From Reticulitermes lucifugus (lineage: Eukaryota > Arthropoda > Insecta > Blattodea > Rhinotermitidae), in assembly GCA_026260175.1 (NCBI GenBank), contig JAKCWW010000408.1:35366-99365 (forward strand): 64,000 nucleotides of DNA. The letters run 5' to 3'. Made by a program: the position numbers and the translations under genes. Below, piece by piece: positions 34,166 to 46,651 of this stretch. How positions within the stretch are numbered: position 1 is the first letter of the stretch; each line of letters starts with the position of its first letter. Below the pieces are notes generated by a model. The model did no database searches, was not told the DNA's origin, and saw only the letters and a program-made list of their open reading frames with translations.

Positions 34166-34370
34166 TATCTCGGTGACACTGCACGTGTTTTTATTCGCTA
34201 GCAACACTTCATATTCTCATAATATCACAAGATACACAAACAACATCTATCCATATTTTTACTAAGCGAGACACATCTTTTCAATGCAGGCCAATTTGTG
34301 AATAAAAATGGGTCAGTACATAGAAACTAGTTTACCACAAACAAATTGCAGTAATTCCTGAATTTAAAAG

Positions 34371-34418
34371 CACTCCTACATGTTTCGGCTATTAACTTAT
34401 AGCCATCTTCACGGAGTG
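34371..34418 (-). ncRNA. Hammerhead-like motif with perfect stems, core C3 mutated
   Basis: Minus strand: stem I CACTCC/GGAGTG (6 bp), core 1 GTGAAGA, extra T, stem II GGCTAT..ATAGCC (6 bp), core 2 GAAA, stem III ACATGT, then A. Everything matches subfamily 1 except C3, which is G. Unlike the others it stands alone; no inverted partner arm was found. Confidence 0.6.
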
Positions 34419-37379
34419 TCGGTACTTAAATATGTATACAGCCTTGTTATACAGCTTTGTCAGTAGCAAATTTTAAAACATATATAATGCCAGTATGCTA
34501 TTAAAACATAAGTGTGTAGTGTTATATTAAAATTATGTTAAAATTATTATAATATAACCCAATTATTTAAAATATTCTGCATCCCAACATCTTGAAACCG
34601 TGAAACATCTTCGAGTTTAATCGAATGGTCAATCCATTGTTTTGTCCTTCTGTGTATACACCATGAATGATCACTCTGTACTGAGAGCTGTAACCGACAA
34701 TTTACAATATTAACTCAGCACAGTTTTTGGTAAAACTTCGACGCGATATAAAGTATTTGGGTCCCGATTTGGAAAGGCATGCTGGGAATAATTTAAAGCT
34801 TTGTTTTCTGATAGGTTCCCAGAACTTTATTGTCCTGTGTAATGTTTCTCTGTTTTTTTATTTCAGAACAACTAGTCGTCGTTATGGGCTATAAGGTGAG
34901 CGAGCGCCTTGTTCCTTTATTCAGTGTACAACAAAGTACAAACCTTGGCCAAGAGACAGTCTTTAAAGAGCACAACATCCTATTGTGTTTGAGGGCCACG
35001 GCGATTTCAGATTTGTAGAGGGAATATTATAAGATATGAATAGTGTAGCACATGTAATTAAATTCAGATTTCATAAAACTGTCACAGTGACGGTATAATC
35101 TATTATTCTACTCATATGTAACAAGGATTTAAAGCAGAAGTATAAAAGTCCTACTGTTATATTGCATAGATTTTATGTTCTACAGATATATTTGTTTTAA
35201 TATTCTTCTTTCAAATTCATTTTTCGAAGTATCAAGTAAGTTATTTATATTTAATTTTGTCTGATATAACCTCAAAATTCACGTTGTTGCCATGTTTGTA
35301 TTTTTTACTTGAAACAATATTTTAAACTTAAATTGTAAGATGTTATATGGTCTGTGTTACTTATCGCCGTCAAAAGGACAGCCGAAGAAAAATTCGCCGT
35401 GTTTATCATGTTGTGATTTTATATTTTGAAGAAAGGATATTCAACAAGCTTTGAGTATTTTGCTTATTACCATAAACCATTTTAGGTCTCTGACGTAGGT
35501 GACTCTGTTTTAAATGCTGTCGTAATATTTCTCGCGTTCACCGTTTTGTTAGTACTGATTTTAGGAAATTGGAAAGTACGACTTTGGGGTTGCCTCTAAT
35601 GACAGATTATTTGTAACAAGTTTCGTGAAAATCTATCAATGTTTAAAATGGTTAACTGTAAGGGAAACAAGCACACAGTGAATGATTTAAAAAAAAGCCT
35701 AACCTTTTCGTTTATAATGAGATGCGTGTTTCAGACAACTGTCCAAAATTCTTTACGTTAATTCAGTTCATTGTGATAATGCCTCAGCTTATATGAAATA
35801 GACCTTTGGCCTGTTATGATTCAGATCGACCTCAGTAGGTTCATCATAGGTCTTGTGGAGAGGATTGGCACTGTAACTTTATACATGGGCTTCTTTGCGT
35901 GAAGAAAGAAAGTACTATTACCTGTGGGTTTTCCCTGAACATTACTAAACATGTAGAACTCTCGAATATTCATCAGAAGCATCGTAATTTGACAGCGTGT
36001 GTCTGTCTTTGCTACGGTATGATATTTTTCTCTCTCGAATAAGGCAATCCGTGTTAACAGTTCGCATTTATAAAGCATGCAGTTTTGGATTTTAACCAGT
36101 GGAAAAGTACCACTAGCCAGGAAAAATCAATATTTAATATTAACAAGGTAATAAGTAATTTGAAATCAATAATAAATATGTTCGTTTATAATTAATGCTG
36201 TTAGCTAACAAATAGACTTAGCTGTACCATACAATTCTTTGACAATGGTATAACATGCGAAACATCAGTTAAACCACCTGAGACGAAAGCAATTTGCTTT
36301 TGAAATGTTTTGTTGTATGTTTTATACTCGGTGACGATGGAAGAAGTTCTAATATACACATCAGTATATCAGTAATGTTTCGCAAATGTTCTTAGCATTA
36401 CAGTGCATGGAAGCAGGCCGGTAACACCTCAATGTTCTATATTCGACCCTGCGCGCCACAGTAGCTGCCATGCGTCGTCTTGTTTGATTCCAGCATTAGT
36501 GGTGGCTACTGGGGAACTGAATGTTCATGGTTATGCTGAATTGTGGTGCTTGCGGAAGAAGTAGTTACAGCTTGCAGTGCGGTATCAGGACCTACAGAAT
36601 ACACTGAGGATAACCATTAAATTTCATAGTCACGACAATGAGCCCGGAATGAAATCGAAACCACGATATTCGTGATGTCTTCCAGACACGTGTAACAATT
36701 CCAGATTATAGAATTGCGTACCGGAACTTTTCGTCTCTATTGCAGGCGACTGAACTCCACATACTAAACCCTTGAGGTTGTTTGCAAGTACAGCGTGTGT
36801 CGTGTTTAAAATATAAGTTTTAAAGTTATGTGCATGAAATCGATTCTGATCCTTATTGCTAAAACACTTTCTTCCTAGCTAGATTCTGAAGCCACCCAAA
36901 GTCCATGGAAGAGGACATTACTTGACATGTTGGTAATTGTTCATTTGTCCCTCAGTTTTATAGAAGCCAAAAGTTCATTAGGGCCTTTCAGAATTCATAT
37001 CCCCCCCACCCAATAAAATTCAGTAATTTTTCATTTTCATGACAGTGTCCTTGAAGATCACTGGCTTCTGCGATTTGATGATATGTAGATTGACTTGCTA
37101 CTTTCGTCATCAGAGTAAACATGAAAACCAGTCATTAGTTCCAAACAATTATATTCGATATACTTATTACATACTCTGTAATAGCGAAAATATGCACATA
37201 TAAATTGTTCGTTATAGGCCTCTAGATTCACTACAGGGCCTGCTGTCGTTTGGGGGACATTTGCCTAGTAACTGCATCATAAGTTTAACATTGTACATAT
37301 TCCGTCCAATTGATTAACTATACAATATTTGTTGCAACTAATTGCATACATAATTATAAACAACTATTTGTTATTCCGT
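34419..37379. other. 3 kb, mostly unassigned; one degenerate palindrome
   Basis: At 36245-36335 GGTATAACATGCGAAACAT and TGTTGTATGTTTTATAC form loose inverted arms around CTGAGACGA..AAGCAA..TTGCTT..TGAAATG, possibly a third, decayed hammerhead-like variant. The rest is AT-rich and unassigned; the longest frames (35821-36078 and 34830-35018) show no known motif. Confidence 0.35.
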
Positions 37380-37514
37380 AATATTCCTTCTACGTTTTTC
37401 GGCCTGTGAGTGCCATCTTAATTAGAATTTAGTTACAAAGGAATACATTTATAAAAAATTGTCACATCTTTGACAACATTTTGTCATAAATGTATTCCTT
37501 TGTAATTAAATTCT
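37380..37514. repeat. Subfamily-1 repeat remnant and adjoining palindrome
   Basis: Minus strand 37425-37386: AAGA-T-GGCACTCACAGGCC-GAAAAACGTAG, a decayed hammerhead unit. It is joined to an inverted repeat 37424-37514 with 28-bp arms, TTAGTTACAAAGGAATAC on the left, around TTGTCACATCTTTGACAA. Confidence 0.55.
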
Positions 37515-38829
37515 CCTTGAAGGTTTGACATAATACACCACCTGACACGATACACGTCATACACTCTAACAGGACGAGATCTCTTCAGATCACAATAAAC
37601 CGAGAAAGATGTTTGTATTCATGCTCCATAAAGAGTGTAAAAAGCTGGATACTTCTACCTAAAACATCTCACTTTAAATACATTTTAAATTTGTAACATT
37701 GTAATTTTATTATTGAATTTGTGCATTTTAGAATGTTAATATTTTAATCATTTTAACGAAGGCGACACAATACCTAGTTAAGCGTGCTGGCTTTGTGAGA
37801 ATAACTTCCTGATTTTGGCACCTCCGTGCCCAAATATGTAGGAGTTTTATAGCAGTTTTATACTTCCGAAAGTATTTTATTAAGTGCATAAATTGGTTAA
37901 TGTATTAATTATTAAAATATGCGCGGTACGAATAATATAAAAATATAGGAGGAATATTACGAAATAACCAATAGTTTTTTATAATTATACGTGACATTAG
38001 TTGGAACAAATACTGTACAGTCCATCGTAAGTTCTTTCCAGAACCATTTGATATACTAAAACTTAAAATGGAAGTGTTCAACCATTTTAATCTTCAACCT
38101 TATATACCTTGCCTACAATTCAGTTTCTGTCACTAGGTGGAAACTAGGAAACAATGCATTTCATGTGCAGAGGCAAACCACTTCATATCCTTTAGGGAAA
38201 CAATAGCTGTTTATTATGAAAATATCAGCTGTTTATTCTGAAAATAATAGGGCACACACAAATACACTATGTAGACAGAATATAGCGTTTCTGAATGTTT
38301 GTGTAGGTGATACATACAGTAACTACTGGGCTTTGAGGGGCTATTTTGAAAGCAGAGTTTGGAACTCGCGTGATTATGTTGGCTCCGATCTGCGGTAGAT
38401 TGTTAATAAAAAAATGGCTCACTTTAAAACGTCCGGAATGCCCAGAAGGCAGCTCAGTTGGGTGATAAAACACTACCTAATTCTTTCGAGTATGAAGAAG
38501 ACGTTGCTGGCGGCTGGACGACGGTAATGAGATGTCTTTGTCTGTTCTAGGCTTTTACTTGCGTGAAATTTCTTTTAGATCACCACTTGTTATGCGGAAG
38601 AAAAGTCAGCCTACATGGTGCCAGTGGTAAAAAACAGCAGTCTTTTTAAAAGTCGAAACGTGGAAGAAAATACCCCATTTTTATGTAGAATAGATGTAAC
38701 TCTATGTGTAGGTAATTGACCCTGAAAAGAGAGTCCAGTCTGACAAAACTTAGTTGCCTCTTATTACCAGCTTAATGATCATTGTTACTTAATCCTGACA
38801 CAAGTTTTCAGGAATAAGACGCAGTGTCA
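37515..38829. other. 1.3 kb without recognised features
   Basis: AT-rich DNA. Frames of 60-68 codons at 38216-38473 overlap on both strands and match nothing known to me. Confidence 0.3.
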
Positions 38830-38880
38830 ATTTGAATCGAAGTTTCAGAGGAGTTTGCTGCCTTCATCTTCAGAGTTCAA
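38830..38880 (-). repeat. Hammerhead-like repeat, subfamily 2
   Basis: Minus strand: CTGAAGA-T-GAAGG-CAGCAAAC-TCCTC-TGAAAC-TTCG. Core 1 is intact and GAAAC is present, but stem II has mismatches and the cleavage triplet GTC is altered to TTC. Confidence 0.5.
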
Positions 38881-39476
38881 GAACTGAAAGAAGAGAAAAC
38901 CAGTCCTTGTTTATATCATCAAACTTTTCAGTTTTTAAAGCTGACTGTGTTGTGGAATGTACAATCTTAGATCCAACCAGAATAAACACCATTTCTAATC
39001 GTCCTAACGAGGACGTCTCTGGAAACATACAGTTTCCTTTGCACTGGATCCTTTGTGGATCCTAGCTCTGGTGAAACTTCACTGCGGGTGGTGACAGTCA
39101 ACTGGTCGACAGAATGTCTTAATGTATGCAAACCTAAGGCCCAATTGTGTATTCATAAAAAGTTATTAGACACTATGCTGAGCCAGTTCCGTCCAAGCCA
39201 CTCTCTCACAACATGCTTCTCTACAAATAATTTTGTTACGAGGTGTAAATCGCCAAATTAATTTCTCTTTTCAGGTTTTCGACAAAAATGTATTATGCAT
39301 TCACTACTTGTTCTTCCTATTAGATATACCTTGATTTGATTACCATACAATTCATACGAAGGGAGTACAATTATGTCTCTTCGTTACACAAAATTCTTCA
39401 ACTTTTATCACGTCACAACACCTGATTCAAAAAATCAAATTTATCTTGTAATTTTAGCGCGTACATGCGGTAAAAT
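38881..39476. other. No recognised feature
   Basis: Two plus-strand frames of 68-77 codons without known motifs. Confidence 0.3.
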
Positions 39477-39752
39477 CCCAGTGGCCGCGCGGTGTAAGGC
39501 GTGGGTATGCGGCCGCTTGCTTGCTGGGATTGCGGGTTAGAATCCCGCTGAGGGCATGGATGTCTGTCTCTTGTGAGTGTTGTGTGTTGTCAGGTAGAGG
39601 TCNNNNNNNNNNNNNNNNNNNNNNNNNNNNNNNNNNNNNNNNNNNNNNNNNNTCACTCGTCCAGAGGAGTCCTATCGAGTGTGGTGTATCTGAGTGTGAT
39701 CGTGAAGCCTCGATAATTAGGGAGCCCTCGCCCACTAGGGGCTGTTGCGCCA
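39477..39752 (+). repeat. SINE family B, with 50-N gap
   Basis: Head TCCCAGTGGCCGCGCGG with B-box-like GGGTTAGAATCCC, then CTTGTGAGTGTTGTGTGTTG, a gap of exactly 50 Ns (39603-39652), TCACTCGTCCAGAGGAGTCC, GATCGTGAAGCCTCGATAAT and a 3' end GGCTGTTGCGCCATGGAA. The sister copy at 9.7 kb has only about 15 bases where the gap lies. Confidence 0.85.
39603..39652. other. Assembly gap (50 N)
   Basis: Exactly 50 unknown bases within the SINE; the size looks nominal. Confidence 0.9.
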
Positions 39753-39934
39753 TGGAAAAAAATACCTGTAGAATTGAAGTTGTTTCTGCGCTTAATTAAG
39801 CACCATGTATGCCTTAAGGATGGTTGATGAAATGGAGGTAAAGTTCCACGTAGTCTTAACTTCACCGTTGAAGTGAATAGCTAACGTCACGCACTGATCA
39901 CCTTACTGCCGACATTCCGATTCTTATTGGATAG

Positions 39935-40075
39935 GAGAATGGATGGTCCGGGCGGTGTTCTCTTCGCTGTAAAGAGGACAGAGGTCTTTTGTATCTGCTG
40001 AGAATCGAACAGCTGTTCCCTGATCATTCAGCCTATCGCCTAGTGACTATACCGACGCAGATATTCTGGTACTTA
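39935..40075 (-). repeat. tRNA-like SINE fragment
   Basis: Minus strand: GCGTCGGTATAGTCACTAGG as A-box arm and GCTGTTCGATTCTCAG as B box, spaced as in tRNA-derived SINE heads. Confidence 0.5.
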
Positions 40076-40754
40076 AATAGTTGATGTTACAGAAACTGTC
40101 GTAAGTTTCGTAAGGCTTTCATGTGGAGAATGTACGGGATTGGATGTAGGTGACGCATCGAAACACTGGCTGAGGCATTGCAATCCAGTAATATCGTCGG
40201 CCTTCAAACAGAACGGTTATCCGTAATGAGTTTCGTTGCTATGCAAAAATTTTTTTACCTCTACTCTTCGACCACTCGAATAGAAGTCCTGCCTAATTTA
40301 TTTGTACATTTCTAGTTGACTGCTATCTGACGTAGATAAATTGATTGCCGATCATGCCAGTAACATACATCTGTGTCTGAAATACACATGAAAGTTCTTG
40401 CCTAAGTACATTTGGCCATAAGGTTGAAGGTAAGATGTATAAAATTGGAAGCAAAAGATGATATATTTCTTCCAGTGCGGTTTTAAATAACTTCCACGGC
40501 CAGAATCCCATTCAACATGAGAGTCATGTTGGGAAATTACACGTCAGTTTTATAAATTAACATTAATTTGTAGTGAGCAGAATACAGCAGAAAATTCATA
40601 ACACAGTACTAGCTAATAACGCTTTCCATACTGTGGCCAACATTAGTGCTGTTGGCCTGTGTAAAACTGCATTCAGCGAAGAAATTCAGAGCATGTGGCA
40701 TTTGATGTTCTTATAGCGATGACTTTAAAGCTATTTTCTGGGTTCTGACACCAA
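40076..40754. other. No recognised feature
   Basis: AT-rich DNA without identified repeats or frames of interest. Confidence 0.3.
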
Positions 40755-40880
40755 CTGAATTAATCTGTGTATAACCTCCGACGTTTCGGGGGAACATTCT
40801 GTCCTGAAGCTGGAGGCAGCTGTTTTTCCAAATTTATTTTTCCTTTCTGTTCAATTACACGGCGTCTAGCCACAGAAGAT
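40755..40880. repeat. Subfamily-2 repeat remnants in inverted arrangement
   Basis: On minus, CCCCCGAAACGTCGGAGG (40799-40782) keeps the second core and cleavage side. On plus, CTGAAGC-TGGAGGCAGCTG (40804-40823) keeps the first core region with A9 changed to C. They face opposite ways and partly share a stem, as if two half-units had recombined. ACGGCGTCTAGCCACAGAAG at 40859 is the family flank. Confidence 0.5.
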
Positions 40881-42076
40881 GGCAATCTTCAAATTGAAAG
40901 AAGATTAAATTCGGGCAATGCTATTTGCCCTTTATTTTAGAGTCTTCCATCTTCTCGCCTACAGACCAAAAATATATAAAGATTAAAATTTACTGATTAA
41001 TAGTTTTGTCTCTCGTTTTTACATGAGTTTGAAAGCTGGTCTCGCAAATTAAAAGAGGAAAACAGACTGAGCGTGTTTGAAAACAGGGTACTGAGGTTAA
41101 CATTTACACCAACAAGAAGGATGTAAGGGTAGGCTGGAAAAAAATACGTACTCAGTTTCCTGATTTGTGGTCATAATCGAACATTACTCGGGTAAAAAAA
41201 AACACACGACAGAATGGGAGGGGCATATAGCAGACATGGAAAGAAGAGAAAATCATGCAAAATTGTGGTCTGAAAATCTTAATATTATTCATATTCTGTG
41301 CTTTAAGCATGTTATTCATACAATTTAAAAAAAAACGCACTTAACAGCAGTTGCATAATTTTACATACTTTGTTGAACTATATGTACGCATTTGTCTTTA
41401 AGTTTCTCTTTTGCGTTCTTGTAAATATGTGATTTTTTGCCTCTTGGGCATTTACATCTTATTAGTATTCATATTCTTTGCTTTAAGCAGGTTCATAAAA
41501 TTCCAACAGAATGCGCTTTGCTGGAATTATGTGATAAATTTGATCTGAGAAGTTTAAAGAAAGAAATTAGGGGACAATATTAAAATGGATCTTCAATATA
41601 AGGAGGTCGGAGTTGTGGACGGAATTCCTTTGGTTCAGAATAAGACCAATGTCAGGCTGTTGTGTATAGACCCTAATTCAATGAAATTTGGGGTTTCTTA
41701 AGGTACGTTAAATTTCTTGACTAACTGAACAAGCAGGTAACGTCTTTATGCCAGTAGCTCATTTTCTGTACTGTCGAAAAGTCGAGTGATTGGAAAGCAG
41801 CGGTCGAGGCTTAATTTGAGGAACTGTCACGGCATTTGGCTGGAGGAACTGAGGAAACACACGAACGACCTCAATAATGGTACGTCTATCCGATCACCGC
41901 GCCAAGATTTGAAACTAGGCCCTCCAGAATACAGTGCAGGATCGCTACCCATATGACACGTTGACGTTAGACGCGTGTAACCAGTACATGAATTATGTCG
42001 GAACACGCAGCAGTTCAGGTGCGGGCTCTATGAAGAAAATCCGATCATCTGACCTGTGGAGTAACGAAACCCATAC
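40881..42076. other. 1.2 kb unassigned
   Basis: ATTCATATTCTxTGCTTTAAGCAxGTT occurs twice (41286 and 41466), a diverged local duplication. On minus, AGTTTCAAATCTTGG near 41910 resembles a B box. Nothing else was identified. Confidence 0.35.
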
Positions 42077-42420
42077 GCTGTTCTTATTGCGAAAAGCGAC
42101 TATTAGCCTCGTCATGTCCGTTCGTCCGCGTGGAACAACTCGGTAACCAGTGAACGGATTTTCATGAAATTTCAAATTGAGGATTTTTCGAAAATTTGTC
42201 GAGAAAGTTCAGGTTTGATTAAAATGTGACAAGAATAACGGGTACTTTACATGAAGACCTATCTACATTTATGATATCTCGCTGAATTCTTCTCAGAATA
42301 AGAATTTTTTCAGACAGATGTCGTAGAGGAAATCGAAACACATTTTACGTTCAATAATTTTTTTTTTCGAAATCATGCCATTTGTGAGATAATGTGGAAA
42401 GATATGGTAGAGGCAGACAG
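42077..42420 (+). repeat. Foldback family arm with centre (single arm)
   Basis: Collinear with the left arm and centre of the element at 61032: CGACTATTAGCCTCGTCATG, GGAACAACTCGG, ACAAGAATAACGGGTACTTT, ATGATATCTCGCTGAATTCT and TGTGAGATAATGTGGAAAGA. The right arm is absent. Confidence 0.8.
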
Positions 42421-42499
42421 TCTACAGGTGACAATATAAAATGGCGCAGGAAGGTGCGATTTGCATGCTGGATAACTAAGGTAAGAATACACACACTAA

Positions 42500-42645
42500 C
42501 TAACTAACTCCATGGAGCAGAGTCCTTCTTGAGAAGCTAACAAACAGGTCGTCAGCTAGTCAAGAAATTCCCCGCTTCTTATGGAACCCGAAGGTTCATT
42601 ACCGCACTCACAACAGCCCGCCACCTGTCCCTATCAGAATACACA
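42500..42645 (-). pseudogene. Non-LTR retrotransposon C-terminus and 3' UTR
   Basis: The minus frame ends SDRDRWRAVVSAVMNLRVP and a stop at 42579. This is a near-consensus copy of the C-terminus also present, decayed, at 1215-1385. The UTR continues to ACTCCATGGAGTTAG at 42503-42516. Upstream of the serine the similarity stops, so this is a short 5'-truncated insertion. Confidence 0.7.
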
Positions 42646-44814
42646 CACTCATAATATTTAATACTTATTACTTTTCGACGGCAACTATTTTTACGCGAAC
42701 GCGCCTCCGTTGATATGTTATACGTACACTGCCTGTCTTGTTTGAAAAAACACAATGTAACAGGCAAGTAACTTATTTTTGAGTGTGAGAACTGCTGAGA
42801 TAACCCTTGAATGACATTTTGACTGACAGCTGTATTTCATATTGATGTAAAGTCAAAATGTAGGATATATCTGACAGAAAGAAATATTTCCACTCTATGA
42901 ATACATTCTCTGACCAAATCTAGCGTACCTACGGCTGCTCATTTCAATTTGACGACTTAAGAAGTTCAGTCCACCAGAACAGAAATATGAATGGCTTCAC
43001 TCCCCCAAACGGAAACGTTGTTACAATAGATACGTATCTTTCCTCCGTGTTTCAAAACGAGTCCACTTTGTTGGCGTGATTGCAGACAATGACACTAGTA
43101 TATCTCGACCGCACACCTTCAACTGCCTCTCCCCTAGACAAAGGTAAAAGAAGGCTATACAGAGGAACTGACCTACAATAGGCCACGCCTCTAAACTTAA
43201 CCACAAACAAGATGAGATACTTTAGTCTAGCACGCAGGAGGCCGATAAGATTATTTACCCACAGCAGCTGAAAAACTCATAATTGAATTTTACTGCTTGT
43301 CCTTCTGGGAAAGGCTTGTGGGAGATAATTCTGCCTCGTTTGTCATGAAAGTGTGGCTACAGCAATGCCCACTACTCTTCCACTTATACCTTCTGGTCTT
43401 ACACTGTGAGTACTGAAGTAAATGACGCGAGGGGAAAAGAAAGTCTGGCACGATGTGGAGGTCAGCTCACGTTCCGGTCGCCTTATCGTCGATGAATTTA
43501 TTTGAAAGTTCATTTATCGACTTCGTCAGTAAGTCAGACTAGGTCTATAATAGCGTCGAATAATTGAATAATAGTGGAAAATTAAATGGAAACCGTGGGG
43601 GTAAGAAGTGCGAGAAGAATGCATTCTTCTTGGGCTTGACCCTTGGAGATAGGACCAATATTTTATCCCGAAATATCGGTAGCTGACTACCAGTTTACGC
43701 TGTGTAAGATCTCAGAAGAGCGAAGATCTCATTTACACCGCGGCGGAAGCCTGAAATCACGAATATGCAGTACCTAAACCGACGTGAGACACATAACCGT
43801 GTACAATGTAGTGGCTGGTACATTTAGCAAGAGAGGCCTCGTTCCTCTCTTTTATATGTGGTGCAAGGCCGATGTTTCTGGAATGATTCTAAACGTAATT
43901 AACAATAACAAATATTACAAAGTAGTTTCAGTTAACAAGCTGCACATCTGACTTCTAAATTGTGGGTTGCTTCATGTTTAAGTAGGATGTGGTTTACTTG
44001 TAGATGGAGCAAATGGACAAAGTTGTTGCAAAAGAAATATTATTTATTTATTTATTTATTTACTATCTGAGGCAAAGGACTTCGCTTTCAATATTAACTT
44101 ACGCTTTTCCCAGGCAGTGTAGGGACAATTACAATTAAGGACTCTAGAGTGTTGTTGGTTGCTGTCTCCGCATTCATTCTTAGAAAAAGGCCCGTAACAC
44201 TGAAAACAGTTCGGAAGTTCAACGTATCAGATACTGGATTTGTCTTGTCGTCATCATAATCACATTAACCCCTGGTGATAAACGCGGTGACAGTCTCTGC
44301 AACGTCCGATAAGCACTGCACATTTACAAGGCTGATAACTAGAGAACAGCACATTAGCCGCAATTAAATGTTCAAATTGTTGAAATTCTCAATCTACATT
44401 GAAATAAGCTTCGTGATTATTTTTTTTTCAGATTCTAATAATTTCCAAGGTAAGCAGAGTTGCCTTTTTGAAACCACTGATGCCTCTGGAACGCATTTGT
44501 TTGGCGTTTGGAACATCAGTAAATGATGCGTCTCCCACAGTATCATGAGAAGTGTTTGTGGCTTTTCAAGCAAAGAAATTGTGCTTTGCCATGGAAAGAA
44601 AGTAACAAACCAGCAAATAAAAGGCAGCGTGGAAAGGATGAATTTTTCAACTCGCCTTTCAACTGAAAGGCCCAATTCTGACGACGTGCACTGCGCTTTA
44701 CTTTCGGGTTAGAATTGTAGACAAGGCGACGTGTTAGACAGACGCTGGCTGATACACCGCGTGCCTGTAAAAATGACTGAGATCCTGATAAACGCACAGG
44801 CGAAAGGATATTTG
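42646..44814. other. 2.2 kb without recognised genes; (TTTA)n
   Basis: A (TTTA)6 tract lies at about 44041-44064. Minus frames at 44394-44797 (93 and 84 codons, overlapping) resemble no family I know. A GATCTCAGAAGAGCGAAGATCT segment at 43710 is a short repeat pair. Confidence 0.35.
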
Positions 44815-44960
44815 TCCTTGTGTTTAATTAAATACCCTGCCATGAAGGCACACGGGAGAGTGGAGGTATAGTACCACTCATTCTTCACCTTGGCAGTAAA
44901 TGGAGGTGAGAGGTCATATTCAAGACCCGACCTCTTTGCCTCCGAGGAAAGACATTCCGA
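44815..44960 (-). repeat. SINE 3' part, variant tail
   Basis: Reads on minus GAATGAGTGGTACTATACCT, GTGTGCCTTCATGGCAGGG and TATTTAATTAAACACAAGGA, matching the tail of the variant SINE at 12.7 kb. Confidence 0.5.
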
Positions 44961-45239
44961 AGCGGGCTAGAAAAGCAGCGAAATATGAAGAGAGACATGT
45001 CTTGCCCTTGCCTGGAATGTAATTCAATCCATCGTTCGTCTGGCCATAGCATGGTTACATTACTGTCTGTAATGTGGCGGCCCATAACTGAGGAAAGTAC
45101 ACTAACCCATCTTTAAGTTGCTTGCAGGCCATCTGTGTAGCACTGAAAGAAATGGAAACCTGGAAAAGAATTTGAAAGGATCCGCCATGGAATATTTTAA
45201 GGCAACACCTGTCATTAATATGGCTAAACTAAGGGAATT

Positions 45240-45345
45240 GTTTAGTGTTCCCAGCACACATCCAACTTAACGCCGAAGTTAAGCATGTATGGAGCTATGC
45301 TTCCATGCCATAATGCTTAATTAAGCACAGGGATACATTTACTTT
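45240..45345 (+). repeat. SINE 3' part, variant tail
   Basis: CCAACTTAACGCCGAAGTTA, ATGGAGCTATGCTTCCATGC and GCTTAATTAAGCACAGGGAT. 5'-truncated copy of the variant SINE. Confidence 0.55.
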
Positions 45346-45654
45346 TGTCTTACAGAGGTTTCGTTGTTTGAATTAATGAACGTACAAACATTGCAAATCG
45401 TAACCACTGTTTGTCTTTTTTCTACATATAAGTGGCTTTTAAAATAAAGTGTATTACATCAGAATCTGTATACCTGTAACTTGTTCCAGTAGCAGGAGCT
45501 ACTGGTTGCACCTTCTGCCTTGTAGCCGACTTACCATTTACAACAGACTTTGCAGCACTGTAGTAGTATTTACTAGCCTCTACTTATTTTCTATTTGCCT
45601 CTATCACATAAGCTTACATAATGTTAATGTGTCATGACCCTATATCGCCTGTGT

Positions 45655-45785
45655 AAGGGCGGGAGAGCTCATTCGGTAATACGATTGGCCAGGCCATCGG
45701 GATTCAATCCTGGGCAGGGAAAGGGTTTTTAATCCTTGCAAACTCGTCCAGACTTTCTTTAGGTGCCGTCCCTATAAAATCCGTA
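45655..45785 (+). repeat. tRNA-derived SINE head, separate family
   Basis: A-box-like GAGCTCATTCGGTAATACG and B-box-like GGGATTCAATCCTGGG, followed by GGGTTTTTAATCCTTGCAAA. It does not align with the other SINE bodies here. Confidence 0.5.
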
Positions 45786-46619
45786 TAACTTTATTTCATC
45801 GCACAAAGAACCGAAATTCTTTATTGATTCTGGTGTTATTTATTTTATTAATTTGATTGTTTTATTTAACGTGCTGTCAGTAGTTCATGCTACATAGTGG
45901 TCATATAAGTTATTTGAAGTCAGTCTTTGGAAGTCTGGGTTTGTATAGAGTGGAAAGATTTTTATCACAGGTCGTGGGCAAAGAAGCAATTCGTGTGAAA
46001 AATTTGTGGTCTGTTTGAAAGTACTATTCCGGTGTTAACCTCGAGGAACTGTATAAAAAGATAGCAAACATTAGGATACCTCTTAATGTAGAAGAAACAT
46101 TTATAGTTGCGAATACAAGGCAAGAACTATATTCTATCACCACTCCGGTCTGCATTTTGGATTCGCTGTGATATAAAGACATTGTTAAACTAATGGAGAC
46201 ACAGTATTTGTTACTTTTTTGCTGTCATTTCAGGACAGGTTTTCCACTACGCGGTTGCTTTGCTTTATCTGAAAGCTAATAACATATATACATTTCCATA
46301 TCAGCAAATTTCGCACATGTCACCATCCAGGTGCTTGTGAGCCCCAGCTGGGAAACAGCAAGTGTTGTAGTGCTAACCGCATTATTGCTACAATACCAAA
46401 TTGTCCTCGTCAGCAAACATTCATAAGATACGTGGCAAGGTGTAAGTGTGGTTTCTCACGTAATCCATACTTTATTGGTAGTAGCCAGCAGGTCCATACT
46501 TATGTAAATTTCACGAAACAACCAAATGCAGAAAGAATGATCACAGTTCGTTGGTGGATTTCCTAATGTTTTCTCTAGGATTTTGTGTCCGTTATTCGTC
46601 TAGATGTTCGTCTACGTAC
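45786..46619. other. No recognised feature
   Basis: AT-rich, no identified elements. Confidence 0.3.
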
Positions 46620-46651
46620 TACACACACACACAACCACACACACACACACC
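46619..46651. repeat. (AC)n microsatellite, imperfect
   Basis: ACACACACACACAACC followed by a second AC run. Confidence 0.85.
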
